From Enoplosus armatus (lineage: Eukaryota; Chordata; Actinopteri; Centrarchiformes; Enoplosidae): DNA of 64,000 nt. Made by a program: the position numbers and the translations under genes. Shown one piece after another: positions 12,397-25,155 of the stretch. The stretch lies in NCBI RefSeq assembly GCF_043641665.1, contig NC_092183.1, positions 4,861,501-4,925,500 on the forward strand, given 5' to 3'. Within the stretch, counting starts at the first letter, position 1; the number at the start of each line of letters is the position of its first letter. A model generated the notes under the pieces. It made no database searches. It was not told the DNA's origin and was given only the letters and a program-made list of their open reading frames with translations.

Positions 12397-13222
12397 CACA
12401 AGTTCATTTAACAACATCTGACACTGTTCTGAAGGTGTTTCCAGAATCAAAAAACGCGTCTAACCATCTGGATGAAAACGTTTTCCATCTGCTGCACGAT
12501 CAAATATATTTGTAACCTGTTTCCCACGGTAGCCGGAAATAATAATAATAGTAATACTAATAGTAATAATAAAAAAGTTACAAAGTGCTTCACAAAATAC
12601 ACAAAAACAACAGATGTGAAGTGCAATAAAATGCAAATAATTAAGATTAAATTAAGGGGCAATTAAACAGATGAAATCAAAAAGAACAAATACAGAAACA
12701 ATTAGAAAGTGCAAAAATGCGGCCTCCTTTGATTTTTATCCTGGACTTAAAGATCTAGAGACCTACTAGAGGATCTCATGCTGCAGTCATGCTCGTATGG
12801 GATCAGCAAGTCAAAAATATAGTTAGGAGCCAATCCCATACATGCCTTAGAGGTGATCAATAAAAGCTATTCTAAAACGTACAGGCGACGGATGTAGAGA
12901 TGCTGTCTTCTATTGGATCCTGCGAGTAGTCTGACGAAATTGTTTGTTATATTTGTATATATATATTGAAGTTTCTTTCCAATCTTTTAAAACGTTCATA
13001 GAAAGTAAATCCTTATTATTTTGCTTGTTTAACAAAAAGGGCAAGGACACTTCAAGGACAAGTCATTTCCGACTACTAAAGTAACTTGAGAAACGGGTTA
13101 AAAATATGATTTTTCTTGCAACAGATGAAATAGATTTTCATCCAGATGGTTAGACGAGTCCTTGAGGATTCTGGAAATACCTTCAGAACAGCGGTAAGTG
13201 TTGTTGAACAAACTTCTTCTTT
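12397..13222. repeat. Inverted repeat / foldback element, arms of about 140 bp
   Basis: The left arm (about 12397-12535) is repeated in reverse complement at about 13081-13222. Shared landmarks are 'ctgttctgaaggt', 'tttccagaatc', 'cgtctaaccatctggatgaa' and, further in, 'taacc(t/c)gtttc(c/t)ca'. Outer ends also match ('aagtt..ttcaacaaca'). The arms are diverged by small indels and substitutions, so the structure is not recent. It could be a non-autonomous DNA transposon with long terminal inverted repeats that captured or was invaded by a retroelement fragment, or an inverted segmental duplication. No transposase ORF is present. Confidence 0.7.
12550..12915 (+). repeat. Dispersed retroelement-like repeat (core of an inverted repeat)
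   Basis: From 'aaagtgcttcacaaaataca' to 'tctaaaacgtacaggcgacg' the sequence follows a dispersed fish repeat I recognise, whose landmarks are 'cctcctttgatttttatcct' and 'gccaatcccatacatgcctt'. It has no ORF. It lies between two inverted arms annotated separately. Confidence 0.5.
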
Positions 13223-13229
13223 TTCTCAG

Positions 13230-14020
13230 ACACCGCCGGGGTAGTCATTTTTTTTTACCATATGGGATGCTTAGCTCTGTGATTCGAATGTAATGATAAT
13301 ACATGAGATGCACAAACTGGATGTTGAAGCCAGATTTGACCAAACACAAATACTCAAAACAGCCAGGAGTCTTAGACATCTTAGACTCTTAAACTTCTGA
13401 TCCTTTTAAGATAGAAAAAAAGACATTTAAAGAACAGTATAAAATACAATAAACGTGAAAATATTGATAACGATTTCATTAAGTCATTAGGTTGGAAGCT
13501 TCCAAAGTTAGGCATACAATTCATTTCAGAGTTTAAAATGATACTGTAGCTCTAGCAGTATTTTTCATGCTACTTTAAATAAATAGCCTGGAGGTCTTTT
13601 TCCAGCTAATCAGCTATCATATTAATGAATCCATAATTTGAGGAGGAAAAATAAAAGTAGCCAATGTTGGTTTGATAAAGTAAGAGCATCAGTAAAATCA
13701 GACCTCTCTATCCCCAACACTGGGCTTTAGTACTGAAGTCAGAATATCATTACAATATATATTAAAATATCTCCAGAGTTATGTAAATGAGAGCTGTAAC
13801 ATCAACTGGAGAATGAACCCTTTTGGAAAATAAATTCATTTCTTTAGCCAGTGATTCATAGCCTAAAGGCTTCATTTGACTTGGGTAAACCTGCTGGATT
13901 CCATTGGCAGCTCTTTTTATTTGCCTTTCCTCTGTAGAGCTAAAATCAAATCAAATCACAGTGCTAGCGCTCAGATTCACAAGAGCTGTTAGCGCTGTGG
14001 TTCATTACAGGAGCCACTAC
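13230..14020. other. Intronic sequence, no feature seen
   Basis: AT-rich intronic sequence without recognisable repeats or coding potential. Confidence 0.5.
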
Positions 14021-14027
14021 AGGGTAA

Positions 14028-14049
14028 GGGGGGGGGGGGGGGGGGGGGG
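14028..14049. repeat. Poly-G run, 22 bases
   Basis: Uninterrupted G homopolymer inside AT-balanced intron sequence. Confidence 0.95.
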
Positions 14050-14639
14050 TTCTTGTAGGGAGGAATTTCAACATCTGAATAACGTCTTCATATGACATAT
14101 GACTGCTGCTGCACAGAGTGTGTGGTTTGAGTAGAAAAGGTCTTATTGGATGGTGACATGTCAAATATGGTCACATGTATGTGTCAGCGCTGTCTGCATG
14201 GTAATATTCTGCCAGAGTGAGCTCACGTCAGAGTTAGGGCAGCGGCACGTCCCTGTGAAGTGGACGGCTGAAGTCCGAGGCTCTGGAAAAAAAAACAAAA
14301 TGGCACCACTCCCTGTGGCTTCTGCTTTACATTTCATTCCTGTTACAAGCCGCTTTTGGCCTGAGAGGCAAAATGTTAGGGGAAGTTTATTCCAGAGTGG
14401 AACACGGAGCCAAAGCCGACAGAGTAATCAGCAGCAGTTCAGTTCCAACAGCAGAGAAAAGGGATTTTCACATGGGCACAAAGACTGCACCCCCAGCAAA
14501 CAGCAACGTGCGCAACAGAGCTCGCCTCACTCTCGATTAGCCCCGAAACCTCACATGAATGCCAACACGGTGGTGCTGCCATCATCACGCCGCCATCATC
14601 ATCACTGTCATCATTATGCCCTTTGTGGTCAAAATCAAC

Positions 14640-15260
14640 GACGCCATTTCAGACGCATTTAGAAGAAGAATAACTCTGGCGTCGCGTGGTCCTCTAAGCC
14701 CAGATTGTTAACATCTAAACTGGTACTGTTTCTCCTCTTTCACGCATCATAAACCTTATATGTGCATCAATTACTTGCTTCCAAATCGAGTTAGAAGTGA
14801 TTAGAGGGTTCTTTGTACGAAGGCGGAGGGAGGGAAGCGGGCATAGTTGGGTTTAATTAGCTGCTTGTGAGGCGCACTTCCTCACCGCACTTCTTCCTGT
14901 GTGAAGGAGATTACTGAAGAGCCTTCTGCAGATGCTAATGTACGTGGAGTGCAGCGAGCAATAATCATCGCGCACCCTGTGTTTAATTAGCACAACTATG
15001 ACACCAGAGATGAGCAACACGCCAGGAGGAAGTTGCTGAGTGGAAAAAGACTCTGGATGATTGGCAGACTCCTGCAGAGTTTGACCAAAGAAGAAGACAA
15101 AGAATCGAGCCTTTTCGGAAAGAAAAGTTGGATCAGGGAAACGGGCCTGCAAGTCTGTCCTCTGAAAGGGGGCCTTATTTTTCCCCAATGAAGTCTAATT
15201 TGCTCGCAGCAGCTGACAGATGGGTTCAGGATTGGACATTTCAGTTGCTCCATTTTTTAA
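14640..15260. promoter_or_regulatory. Candidate conserved non-coding element 2
   Basis: Repeat-free stretch with several paired homeodomain cores ('gtttaattagctgcttgtga', 'gtgtttaattagcacaa') and mixed composition. Just after it, at 15314-15332, lies an AATTAATT palindrome that recurs inverted at 18090-18108. Confidence 0.3.
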
Positions 15261-15269
15261 TGTGAGTTT

Positions 15270-17770
15270 TGGGCCGGTGTGTGGAGAAACTAAACAAACG
15301 TTATCAACACACCTCTCCCAATTAATTGAGAGAACAGACAGAAAAAAATAAAACTGCCATCTGGCTGAAGCTTAATCAGCCAATTAAACAAGTAATATTT
15401 ACCAGCAACTGCAAAGAAAATTGTAAATAACTTTTTCTCTGTGACACTGCAGCTAATTTAGAATCTGCTTTGACAGACCAGCAGCCATGGCTCTGTGCAT
15501 TAAGGACCTTCCGAGCTGCCTTTACCCACCTCTGCCTCCAATTATCCACCATCACGCTTCCTTGTAGGTGCTCTATGGGAATAACTCTGAGCGTTAACTT
15601 AAGGGTTTCTCCACACACCTGTCTGGATGCACAGGCGAACAGATTGGGACCCTACACTTTGCTATTTCAACCCCCCCTACTGCCTTAATGAGCTGTAAGA
15701 GTTCCACACTAATTTGTGTCAGTAAACATATCAGGTTTGCAGCCGGCCATGACAGGCAGAATGAAACTCAATGGGCCAATCGACAGGGAGAGAGAATGAG
15801 GGAACCCCTGACAAGATCTAGATATACGCTGGTTAATTAGAGAACGTGTTCAGAATGGACCAACGTGTGTCTTCCGACTTTCCATCCTTTTTCTTCAACC
15901 TCATCTGTGATGCACTTTCCTACGCAAAATAGCCATGTGAATTATTCATGAAGGCCCGCTTATGGTCATGTGTCACAGTATCCGTCAGTATCCCTCATTA
16001 GATAATCGATGTCAGCAGAATAGAAAGTGGACCAGAATTTAGAGCAAAGAGGACCCCCCCCCCCCCCCCCCCCTGCCTGTTGATAGGAGCAGTGTGTGGC
16101 AGGGGAGGGGAGGAGGCTTAAAATGATGCAACATCTGGATTCCTGGATAACACTGTGTTTTCACTCTTCTCTCTCATGTCAGTCCGCGCTGTCCCGTATA
16201 AATTACAAATAGGCACGTTTACAATAAATTACGCCTCGGCCAGAAAATGGCTAACAGTGAGGTTGATGATTGGATTCATGGAATTCAATTTATTCTAAAT
16301 GTGACCCAATATGAGCAGCATAAATAGCATCTTTCTTTGGTTTCTACACCTTCTTGAATTACCTGACACCTGTCCTTTTCCCCCCTCACCTGTGCTCACC
16401 ACAGTTTTCACACTACGCATTCTGTCTCATCATGCTGGTTTTGGCGCAGAGACACGAGCAGGTAAACTATCTCCACGATTTCCTTCCTCATGTTCTCATT
16501 GCCGCTCCGTCTTTGCCAGCTACCAGGTGTGGTGCACGGGCAGATGGAGGCGCAGCGCCCAGCAGATCCAGCAGACCTACCGCCATTCTGATGCTATAAA
16601 TGTACCTCAGTGGATGCCGTCATGCACAATCTCCAGCCAACAAACTCCCCACTCTCTTCATATGCTTGTATCAGACCTCCGGGCTTGTTTCGTCTTCGTT
16701 TCCGTGCCGCTTTAACCTTCTGTCTCTGTCTATTTGAGTCTCGTCCAAGAAGCGGAGTGTTGGTTTTTTTTTTGCGAGTACAACCCCACAGTCCCGCCCC
16801 ACCCGCCGTCTGTGGTGTATCAAAGTCGGGACCTCCTCCCACATCTGCTGCTACACCCTGTGGGCTGTTACAGGGGCCACTGGTGTCATACCGTCAGTGT
16901 AATCTCTCGTTCTCCATCTCTCTGCTTATTCCCCAGTTTTCTTCTGTTTACTCAACTGCATCCTTTGCCCCCACATTGTCTCCATCTCCACTTATACATC
17001 ACTCCAGTGTCTTCAGAGGAACGATTTTAAATACTGTCTGTTGCAGTAGTCTCACAGCACTCTTTGCATCATCTCCATTACTTCCGAACACCCCACCATG
17101 TCCACTACTCAAGTATTACCATGCTGCCCACTCTGCATGACGGTGCATGTTTGCACATGTACGCAGGAGAGTGTGCAGGCGTCGGCTACAAGCGTGACAT
17201 ATCACGGTTGGCTTTTGAGGAAGGCATTACATTAGCTATGCAGCCTGACATTCACATCTAAAATAATCATCTTAAATATGGAGCAGGGCATGCAGAATGC
17301 GATGACTACAGAGAGCAATCAAGACACCCGCTGACTCCTGCACCCCCCCGATGCTAATCAGTGTGGGTGCCGCTGGCTGTCTGGTAGACTTGGTCTGATT
17401 TTGAGAGAGAAACGCTGTTAGCCTGTAAAAGATAAGCGGAGCAGACTACACAATATATAATCAGAGGCGCCGTGGTGGTCCAGTGATCTGTCAGGGTCCA
17501 AGAGAAAGAAAAAGGCGCCCCTATCAGCTGCTGTGTTCACCTTTGTCTTTCTCTTTGAGAGTGGTACTCCTGTGCTCTCTGAAGCACTGTCTAGAAAGTA
17601 AACGTTTCATTTTGTCATTTCAGGTGTTGCTTTTTTCTGTTTTTGATCGTTTAACTACCTGCCTGCTAATATTTCATTATATTCAATTATTGCTATTTTT
17701 GTTCTTATCTTTTTTTTCTCTGTAGGTTATGGCAGTAAATGGAAAGCCTTGCTTGAAAAGTTGTTTAAAT
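15270..17770. other. Intronic sequence, no gene seen
   Basis: Includes the poly-C run at 16054. A long plus-strand open frame at 16610-17140 is Ser/Pro/Leu-rich with no family and is probably chance. Around 17463 'cgccgtggtggtccagtgat' is faintly tRNA-like but has no B box. Confidence 0.45.
16054..16073. repeat. Poly-C run, 20 bases
   Basis: Uninterrupted C homopolymer. Confidence 0.95.
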
Positions 17771-17771
17771 C

Positions 17772-17986
17772 GGAGCTGAAATGATAAGTCGACAAATTCA
17801 TTTTGATAAATAAATAATCAGCGATTCTTCTGATAATCAATTAAGCCATTTTTCAAGCAAAAACGTTCTGTTTCAGCTTCTCAATTGTGAATATTTGGTA
17901 TTTTTCTTCATCTTACGTGAGAGTAAGCTGAAAATAAATCGCAGATTGATTTATAAAGAAAATAGTCATTATTTATAGCTCTGTAG
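17772..17986. mobile_element. MITE-like repeat family A, copy 2 (internally deleted)
   Basis: Opens with 'ggagctgaaatgataagtcg', carries 'aatcagcgattcttctgata', 'tttcagcttctcaattgtga', 'agtaagctgaa', and closes 'gtcattatttatagctctgt'. The 'gacgtcac' middle seen in copies 1 and 4 is absent. Confidence 0.6.
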
Positions 17987-18589
17987 GCTCATTGATCATT
18001 ATCCTGCAGGTGTAGGGTTTTTTTTTTCCCTCCTTAAAGCTGAACCAGCAGAGGTAGATGCCAGATGGAAGCTTTACTACCTATCTAGCCTCTCAATTAA
18101 TTGGGAGATTTGTGTTGCAGCCCAACAACATGATTTAGGCTGGTGAGACTGGGTTTGCATAACAAGCATGTTTAGTGCAGGTTTTCCATCACATCTTGTA
18201 AACTTGAAATCCTCTACACAGTATGACTGTTGTTGGCTCGCCACATGCAGCACAAACAGAGTTTTTAAAGAAGATTTTTAAATTAAAGTTCCCATTCTAG
18301 TTTAAATGTTTGTCCTTCTTGGACTACATGGAGAAGACCATATAGCATAAATCTCTGTCAAAGAGCATAATTAACATTTTAAATGTGCTACATTTTGGCA
18401 CTAGCTCGGACCGGGCTATCACATAATATTTTAAATTAAAACCCAGTCTTTGAAAAAACATGCTGTTGTAATAAATTCTGTGCACTTTTCAGTGACACAC
18501 AGCAGTTTTAATCTATGCTATAACAACAAGGTTCCACAACACCACTCTACTTCCTCCCTGGAGGGTTTCTAACCGTCCCTGGTGATGGC

Positions 18590-19450
18590 TGGAGGTGACC
18601 TCGGCCCATGTTGGTACACATAATTATCATTTCCCTACAGGAGAACCGGTGATCAATGAGAGAGTGACCTTCCCCTCCGTACGCACCTTCTTCAAAGTCA
18701 GATAATAAATTGGTTCATCTCACCTCCCCTTCCATCCGTGTTATTTAGAGGGCTATCCGAGAGAGTCCATTACCTTTTTATGGAAAGGAGGTTCATTCAA
18801 TTTGCTGGCGACTCAATGAGAAGTTCTGTATGGATGCGTGGCGAGGGGCTCAAGGGCAAGTGAATTATTCCATTATCTTTAATGTGTGGGAAGGCAAAAG
18901 CCGTCAAGGTCCTGAGGGGATTTATTTAGCAACGTAACCTCTGTTACTCAAGAGGAAACAATGAGAGTCAATAAGTCACAAATGTAATTGATTTTAAGAA
19001 TGTATTCTCATTTAAATGAGTTCAATTGTAGTTTTTTAATTCATTAAAATTGAATTCAAAACTAAATTAACATCACTTTATTTACAGCTGTTACTGATGC
19101 AACTTAATAACAATAATAATAATAACTATAATATTATAATTTACTTATTTTTTAATAGGTTGGTGTCTTTTTAAAATATTTTACAAATATTTTCTGTGCT
19201 TCCACCTGCTTGTTGCACTGAAAATAAAAAGATTAAAGATGTCATTTTTGTCCAGTCATGTAAAATTACACTTAACTGCGCCAGAACACCGTCTTCTTTA
19301 TTTTCTCTTTATTCCAGGTTGGAGGCTGATGTGACGAACAGAAAACTGTAATGACATTTAATTGAAAAGCATCACAGCCACATGGCTTGAAATGATTGGC
19401 TTAATTAAAGAGTCTTCTTATATTTGGCTTAAACCTTATTAAAGGATAAT
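18590..19450. promoter_or_regulatory. Candidate conserved non-coding element 3
   Basis: Two repeat-poor parts (18590-18970 and 19310-19450) with 'acataattatcatttcccta', 'gcttaattaaagagtcttc' and 'aatgacatttaattgaaaag', separated by an AT-rich stretch that looks neutral. Judged by texture only. Confidence 0.25.
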
Positions 19451-20160
19451 CCTCCTCAAAGTCAAAGGTGGTGTTTAAAGGATTCACCATGCAGCGTAGT
19501 CAGGCTGCACGTACTGTACTATATTAATGTGGATCTAATGAGAGGCTGTAAAGCGACATGCACATATGGTCTTGTGCTGTCGCTTATTACTAGATGTTTG
19601 TATAGAACCCAAATGAATGTAGTTTGTAGGGTTCACAGCTGTCTGGCCATTACAGCTGATGACTATAGAACTAACTTCACCCACTGTGGGAAGGTTTTAT
19701 AATTAAATTCAGTACAAATTATTATATATTTTATCTTTAAAAACAGGCATTTCTGGATGTTTTCTTTTCGGCGGTGTCTGTTTCTGATATTAGAAGACAT
19801 TGTTGAGCCAGGTCGCGGCGCATATTGTCTTGTCATCAATTTAATTTGAAGATTTTGCCCTAAACAACAGCCACACTCAGTTAACATATGGCATTTACTG
19901 TGTGAAATAGCTCCTCTGCTCTTTTTCTCTAAAGTTTAATGGTTTATTTCATGAAAGTATATTGACTTTTGGGATATTAGTGGAGATTCTAGCTTTGTTT
20001 TGGGAGAGGTGGTGCCTCCCAGCGCCTCTAAAGCACACAAATTAGTACATTATTTCATTATTTGTTTAAAAAGGAAGGTAATGTTATGTGGATGGACCGG
20101 ACCGTTTCCAGTCTATGTAGGTTTCTTTGAGACATGACCACGATCGTTCTTGTATCAACA

Positions 20161-20263
20161 CCACAATGTTTCCCAAACCTGAACTAAGTCCTTATTTTAA
20201 CCCAAACCCTGATCTCTCCCTGCACCTGACCGAGTAGTTTTTGCCTAAACCTAACCAAACCTT
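20161..20263. repeat. 'cctaaacctaacc' repeat, copy 1
   Basis: Contains 'aacccaaaccctgatctctc' and 'agtttttgcctaaacctaac', a low-complexity, degenerate dispersed repeat of fish. A second copy is at 49676. Confidence 0.4.
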
Positions 20264-21900
20264 ATCTATGGCGTTCACATCATAAAACCGGTTTATTTTA
20301 ACAGTGAAGGCATAGACAAAAGCTGTCGTCCTGCAGATGAGGGCGTCAGAGGACTTGTAGGGTTTTACGTGGGGATTATGTGCGGGTCTATTTCATGGCC
20401 GGGATGAATGACTTGCTGATGAGTCTTGTCGCCTTCCCTCCTGTTCCACATCTTCTCAACTCTCAGCAAGAAAGCAAATAAGCATATTTACCAAAAACTC
20501 TTACTTTAATAGACAAGAATGCAAAATGCACAAAAGACATATTGTGTTTTGTTGTGTGAAGTCTACAGACAGAAGCAGCATTCGGAAAGTAGTGAGCTCC
20601 AGCTAGTTAGCAGCTCACCTGTTCTCTTTAGGTTGTTCATTCTGAGAAATGTAGGAACACACTCTACTTACACAAAATAAGTAAAGATATAAAGACTATT
20701 GTTTGTATTTTCCTCCATCATGACCAAGTATTTATTGGTCCCGCTACAATACAATATTTCTCAATTTCCAATGCAATAATTCTCAAGGTGAAAACAGATT
20801 CCATCAATGCGACGGGACACGTGTAGGCATACCGAGCATATTGAATTTGGATCTATTTTGAGAGCTCTATGAAAAGCATCACCGCTTCATAACATAGGTA
20901 AACAGGCATGATATTATGAATTGCACATTTCTTATCGTTATCCACTGTGCAGGACATACTGGGAAATAAGATATGTTCAACAATAATCCCTTAAGGCATG
21001 TATGAGGCATCTGGCGCAAAGCCTGTCAGCTGCTTTAAACATCGTCAGCGTCTTGACAGCATGTTTTTTTTTGTCATTTTCGCTGGCAAATGCGGCCGTT
21101 CTCTGAGCGAACAGAGCAGCAGCGGTGCCTGGGAAGTGTGTATAGATGTAAACTTGAATCTCTCCCCTTTGTCACAGAAATCCTATAAACCCATTTTCCA
21201 GAGAGGAAATAATAGCGAGGGAAGGACGAAGTAAAAGTGACTCAGGAGTGGGGAGTCCACTCTCAGTTCTCAGGGGAACTGGGAGGAGACAGAGTTTAAA
21301 AGAAGGTGAGTCTGATCCTGCAGTGTTCTGAGCGGAAGCAGATTATGAAAAACAGAAGAGGCCCTAATGAAAAGTGAGTTAAGCCTTAATGGCATGGGGC
21401 CACTCCAGGATGTTGGGAACTCCATGCAATTAATGAATAACCCTGTCAACCTCTGCATCCCAAACATCTAAACACGTAAGTCGTGACTTAAAAAATTCGG
21501 TTATGGCAGGAAATCGCAGAACATGGTTACTGTAAAAGTGTACGTTTACAAGCAACTGGTCAAGAATGGGATTTCTCTCTCATACACAGGGCCAAGGCTT
21601 GCATATTTGACTGTTTCCTGTGTTCTTCTTGTTTTGTTTTGTTATATTTTTTTGGAGACCCATGAGCTGAGAAGACAGTCGATAATGAGAGAGCACAGTT
21701 CTCCCTTGAATGTGAATGTGTGAATTTCATAAATACAGACACACATTGTTATTTTAGTGTCAGTTTCAATTTCAGTGAGAATGAATTATTTTGGATGGAG
21801 GGATGTGCTGCTCTAATGAGGTTTCCTACCATCCCAACGTAATGCTTCCACACAGATAGCTTCCCTGTCTATGTCATGCTCATTACAAACCCAGCTGCAG

Positions 21901-21970
21901 TTCAAGATTCAGGATTCAAGAAGAACTTTATTTGTCACATGCACATGTAGGATGTGCAGTGAAATGAAAA
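21901..21970 (+). repeat. 'ttcaagattcaggattcaag' repeat fragment
   Basis: 'gattcaggattcaagaagaa' followed by 'ctttatttgtcacatgcaca' and 'gtgcagtgaaatg' is the common fish element end that normally reads 'tttattgtcacatgcac ... caatgaaat'. Confidence 0.5.
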
Positions 21971-23329
21971 ATGCCAATATTTACAATGATATTAATATAT
22001 ACATTTCTATTTTTAACAAATGTAAAAATATGAAAATGAGAAAAGAAACATGTCATGTCTATGTGGAACTTAGTGTGTACTATGAATAATATATTATGAA
22101 TAATTTATATCTTAGCATGTATACATTGCTAAGAAATCAGGTTTATCCAGCCTTACCCCAATTACAGAAACTGGGTTTCCTCATCAACATGACATTTAAG
22201 AAATCAGGTTATTACAGAAAGCCAACAGCAACCCCAGTATCTGCAAAATAAATAGCTGTTTTTAGAGCCTCCATTTTTCATGACAGTATAGATAACCCTG
22301 TCCCCTCGAAATTACATTTATATACTGTATTACAATTCTCTTGTGCCAAATATGTTTTGAGGGAAATGTAATTGCTTGCTTTGAGCAGATATATAGGAAA
22401 ACAAATACGTTGTCAGGTAATGTTCTGCAAATATAGAGTAGGAACATTTTGCGACTTGGGAGATACGTTCAATAAAAAAATTACCTCATTATGTTGATAA
22501 AAAAGAAAAACATTATTTGGGCAGGTGTCTCCCAACACATATTTGCTGTTGCAAATTAGTAATATATAAAAGTAATTTCTAGGAGACAGGGTTGGAACAG
22601 AGCAATCGTCTATTTTCAAGGAGAAAAATACTGCAGAATTTGATTCGCAATGGATTAATATTAACGGGGGACCTCTGTCTTTCTTCAAAACACAGTCAGG
22701 AAATTTCCCTCAAACTATAACTTCATAAATTATAAACAAGGTAGAATTAAAATCACCATGAATCTTTGAAACTATTGCAAAACCGTCTCACGTCCCTGAG
22801 CAATATTGGTCCCGTGGGAACGGGGAATGGGGCTTGAGGCCAGGATTAGAGCTGATAGCACAGGCGGCCATCCTCAATGATGACCCGCGGGCTAAGACGG
22901 TATGGACTGTAACTGGCTTTTAGACTTGACTCCTCCAATCTGACATACCCTAACCTTGGCAGCTGTCAGTCAGGCTGGAGGACTGTCCTCTCGCCTCGGA
23001 GTTTATGAGAAAAGATAGGGTGTCTGTGAGATTATTCCTCCTTTCCAATACCATATTAGCCCCTAATCTCCTGCCTCTCTCGGCCCATTCTCAACAGGAT
23101 GAGGTGTCGTTAAGGGCAGCGACAGATGGAGAGAGGGATGGTGGAGGACTTTGCTGGAGAAGGAGTAAATATGTCAATCACTCGACTGGAGAGGAAGGGA
23201 GGAACAAGCCAACTCTCTTCCTCTCCCACGTCTCTACATCCAAAGCATTCAGACTTATTATTAAACCAGAATACACGTCTGCTGGATAGTTATTATGCAG
23301 GATGAGTTTGAATAAAATGTTTCCTTATC

Positions 23330-23357
23330 AACACACACACACACACACACACACACA
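23330..23357. repeat. (CA)n microsatellite, 14 units
   Basis: Pure CA run followed by four A. Confidence 0.95.
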
Positions 23358-23614
23358 AAACAGTGGTTTTGACTTGTGTGCACCACCTGTATTTCAAAAG
23401 TGCTGCATTTCAAAAGCATTTTTCATCAAGTTGAATAATGAAGCAAATGTGCAGAAAATCAAGGACTCAGATAAGTGGATTAAAAATAGACTCTATTCTG
23501 CTCTTTGACTTTGACGTTGATATCTCAGTGCATTAAGTTTTCCCTTTGGCCATCATGAGAAGGATTATGCCACCAGTCAAGATCTATTTGTTTACGGAAA
23601 TCATCACTTGATAG

Positions 23615-23642
23615 CCCCCCCCCCCCCCCCCCCCCTCCCCCC
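23615..23642. repeat. Poly-C run, 28 bases with one T
   Basis: Twenty-one C, one T, six C. Confidence 0.95.
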
Positions 23643-23999
23643 GCCACCTCGGCTGAATATATCAAACAAGATGAGGGCGTCCTGCAGTCAAATTGTAGCC
23701 GGCAGCTCGATGTCCATCACACGATACTGTGCTGTATTCTGCTGCAATAAGTTCCGAAATAATATCCAAACACAGACAATGTAGGTTGACGTTGATGAGA
23801 TTAGGTGGATGTTCTGCAACTCCAGTCTATGAGGCATCATGATTATTGCAAACCTGGTTCAGATTCTTTCTATTTTAAACCTTTGGATTCTTTGCCAAAT
23901 GTTCCCCTCGGTGCAATGCGAGAAAGGGAAAAATCTAAAAAGTCAAACTTCTAGCGCAGCCTTAATAATTTAGCAGTCGTCCACAGAACTAGGAACTCA

Positions 24000-24480
24000 T
24001 TTAGATGAGGACAAAAGGCACTCGCGCGTCGCCCTGGTCGGATCAAAGGCAAATCATTAATTCTGAGCCTCCTGTTGTAGTCAGATCTGGTGTTTTATTG
24101 CAACTAGATTTCCTTAAACTGTCTTCAGAGTCACAGAGAGTGCTGAGACAAAGCAATTCTATTTCTCCTACAAGGGCACTGCCAAGTTTAAATTGAATGC
24201 CCCAAAATAACCATTTAATTATGTGGCTATCGGAGAGGCTTTCATGTTTTCCAAATGGATCAGGGCGAGTGCGATAACTAATGCTTTCATCGATATAAAA
24301 CTGGGAAAAAAAAAGTCTTCCTCACTTCTATCAAAAGTGATAGGAAGCCACTGAAATGAGCTCATATGCCAGAGACATTAATTATATTTCTTATAATTAA
24401 GCAGAGTATCCCCAGATCACCTCGATCCCTGCCAGATAAATTTAATTAGTGGACAAATCGAACATGCAGTGTCCATATCT
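24000..24480. promoter_or_regulatory. Candidate conserved non-coding element 4
   Basis: Repeat-free and balanced, with 'gcaaatcattaattctgagc', 'aaccatttaattatgtggct' and 'ataaatttaattagtggac'. Judged by texture only. Confidence 0.25.
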
Positions 24481-25085
24481 TTATAAAGCAGTCCTTCTGA
24501 GGCCGGAAGATGTCTTAGTTTTGAATGTTTTACTGGCAAGGTATGGTCAAACACAAATTGTGACTCCAGGTGATCATCACTCGCTAACAAGCTCGCAAAT
24601 GTTTTAATTTATAAATATTCACAGCACTGTCTGTGACACATCCAGCGACTTGTACTTGAACTATGCTTGTCAGAGCAAATCTGTCACCGAGTGAATGAGT
24701 TTGTGATTCATTTCATGAAGGCTGCCTATAGCTAATGAATTACTGGCACTGAATATATAACAGATCACCTCTGCATGATGAGGAATAAGGCTGACTTTGA
24801 AGGCTGAAAAGTTAATTAAACTTGGATTGTGGAGGACTTTCCTTGCTGATGGCACATAACTTAATTGATTCATTCATTATTTATGGTAATAATAAGACAA
24901 CATGTTACGGTAAAATGAGGGCGCTGATTTCCAACGTGGTCTGGACAGATGTTAAAATCCATGAACAGTAACGCATAGAATATAGAATTACATAAGAAAA
25001 AGGATCATTTATATCTTAACAAGACTAAGAGTCTACAGCCATGCTAGCAGCTCTGTGAGCCTGTATATAGGCACAGCAGTTATTT

Positions 25086-25155
25086 GAGCTAAATGCTAAT
25101 GCTAAGTGTAGCTGAGGCTGATGGGAATGTCATTAGTTTTGCAGGTATTTGCTAG
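25086..25155. repeat. 'gctagcatgctgatgtttagc' repeat, right part
   Basis: 'gagctaaatgctaatgctaa' is joined to 'gctgaggctgatgggaatgt' and 'cattagttttgcaggtattt', the right end of the family seen at 55218. The middle is deleted. Confidence 0.5.

Noticed and set aside
14178..14200. RE1-like string 'agcgctgtctgcatggt'
   Set aside because: Only one half-site matches the REST consensus; the other half is absent.
14150..14662. 170-codon plus-strand open frame with a His-rich end
   Set aside because: Composition is that of translated non-coding DNA, no domain is recognisable, and a few frames this long are expected by chance in 64 kb.
16610..17140. 176-codon plus-strand open frame
   Set aside because: Ser/Pro/Leu-rich with no family; overlapping open frames in other phases show only that stops are scarce in this pyrimidine-rich stretch.
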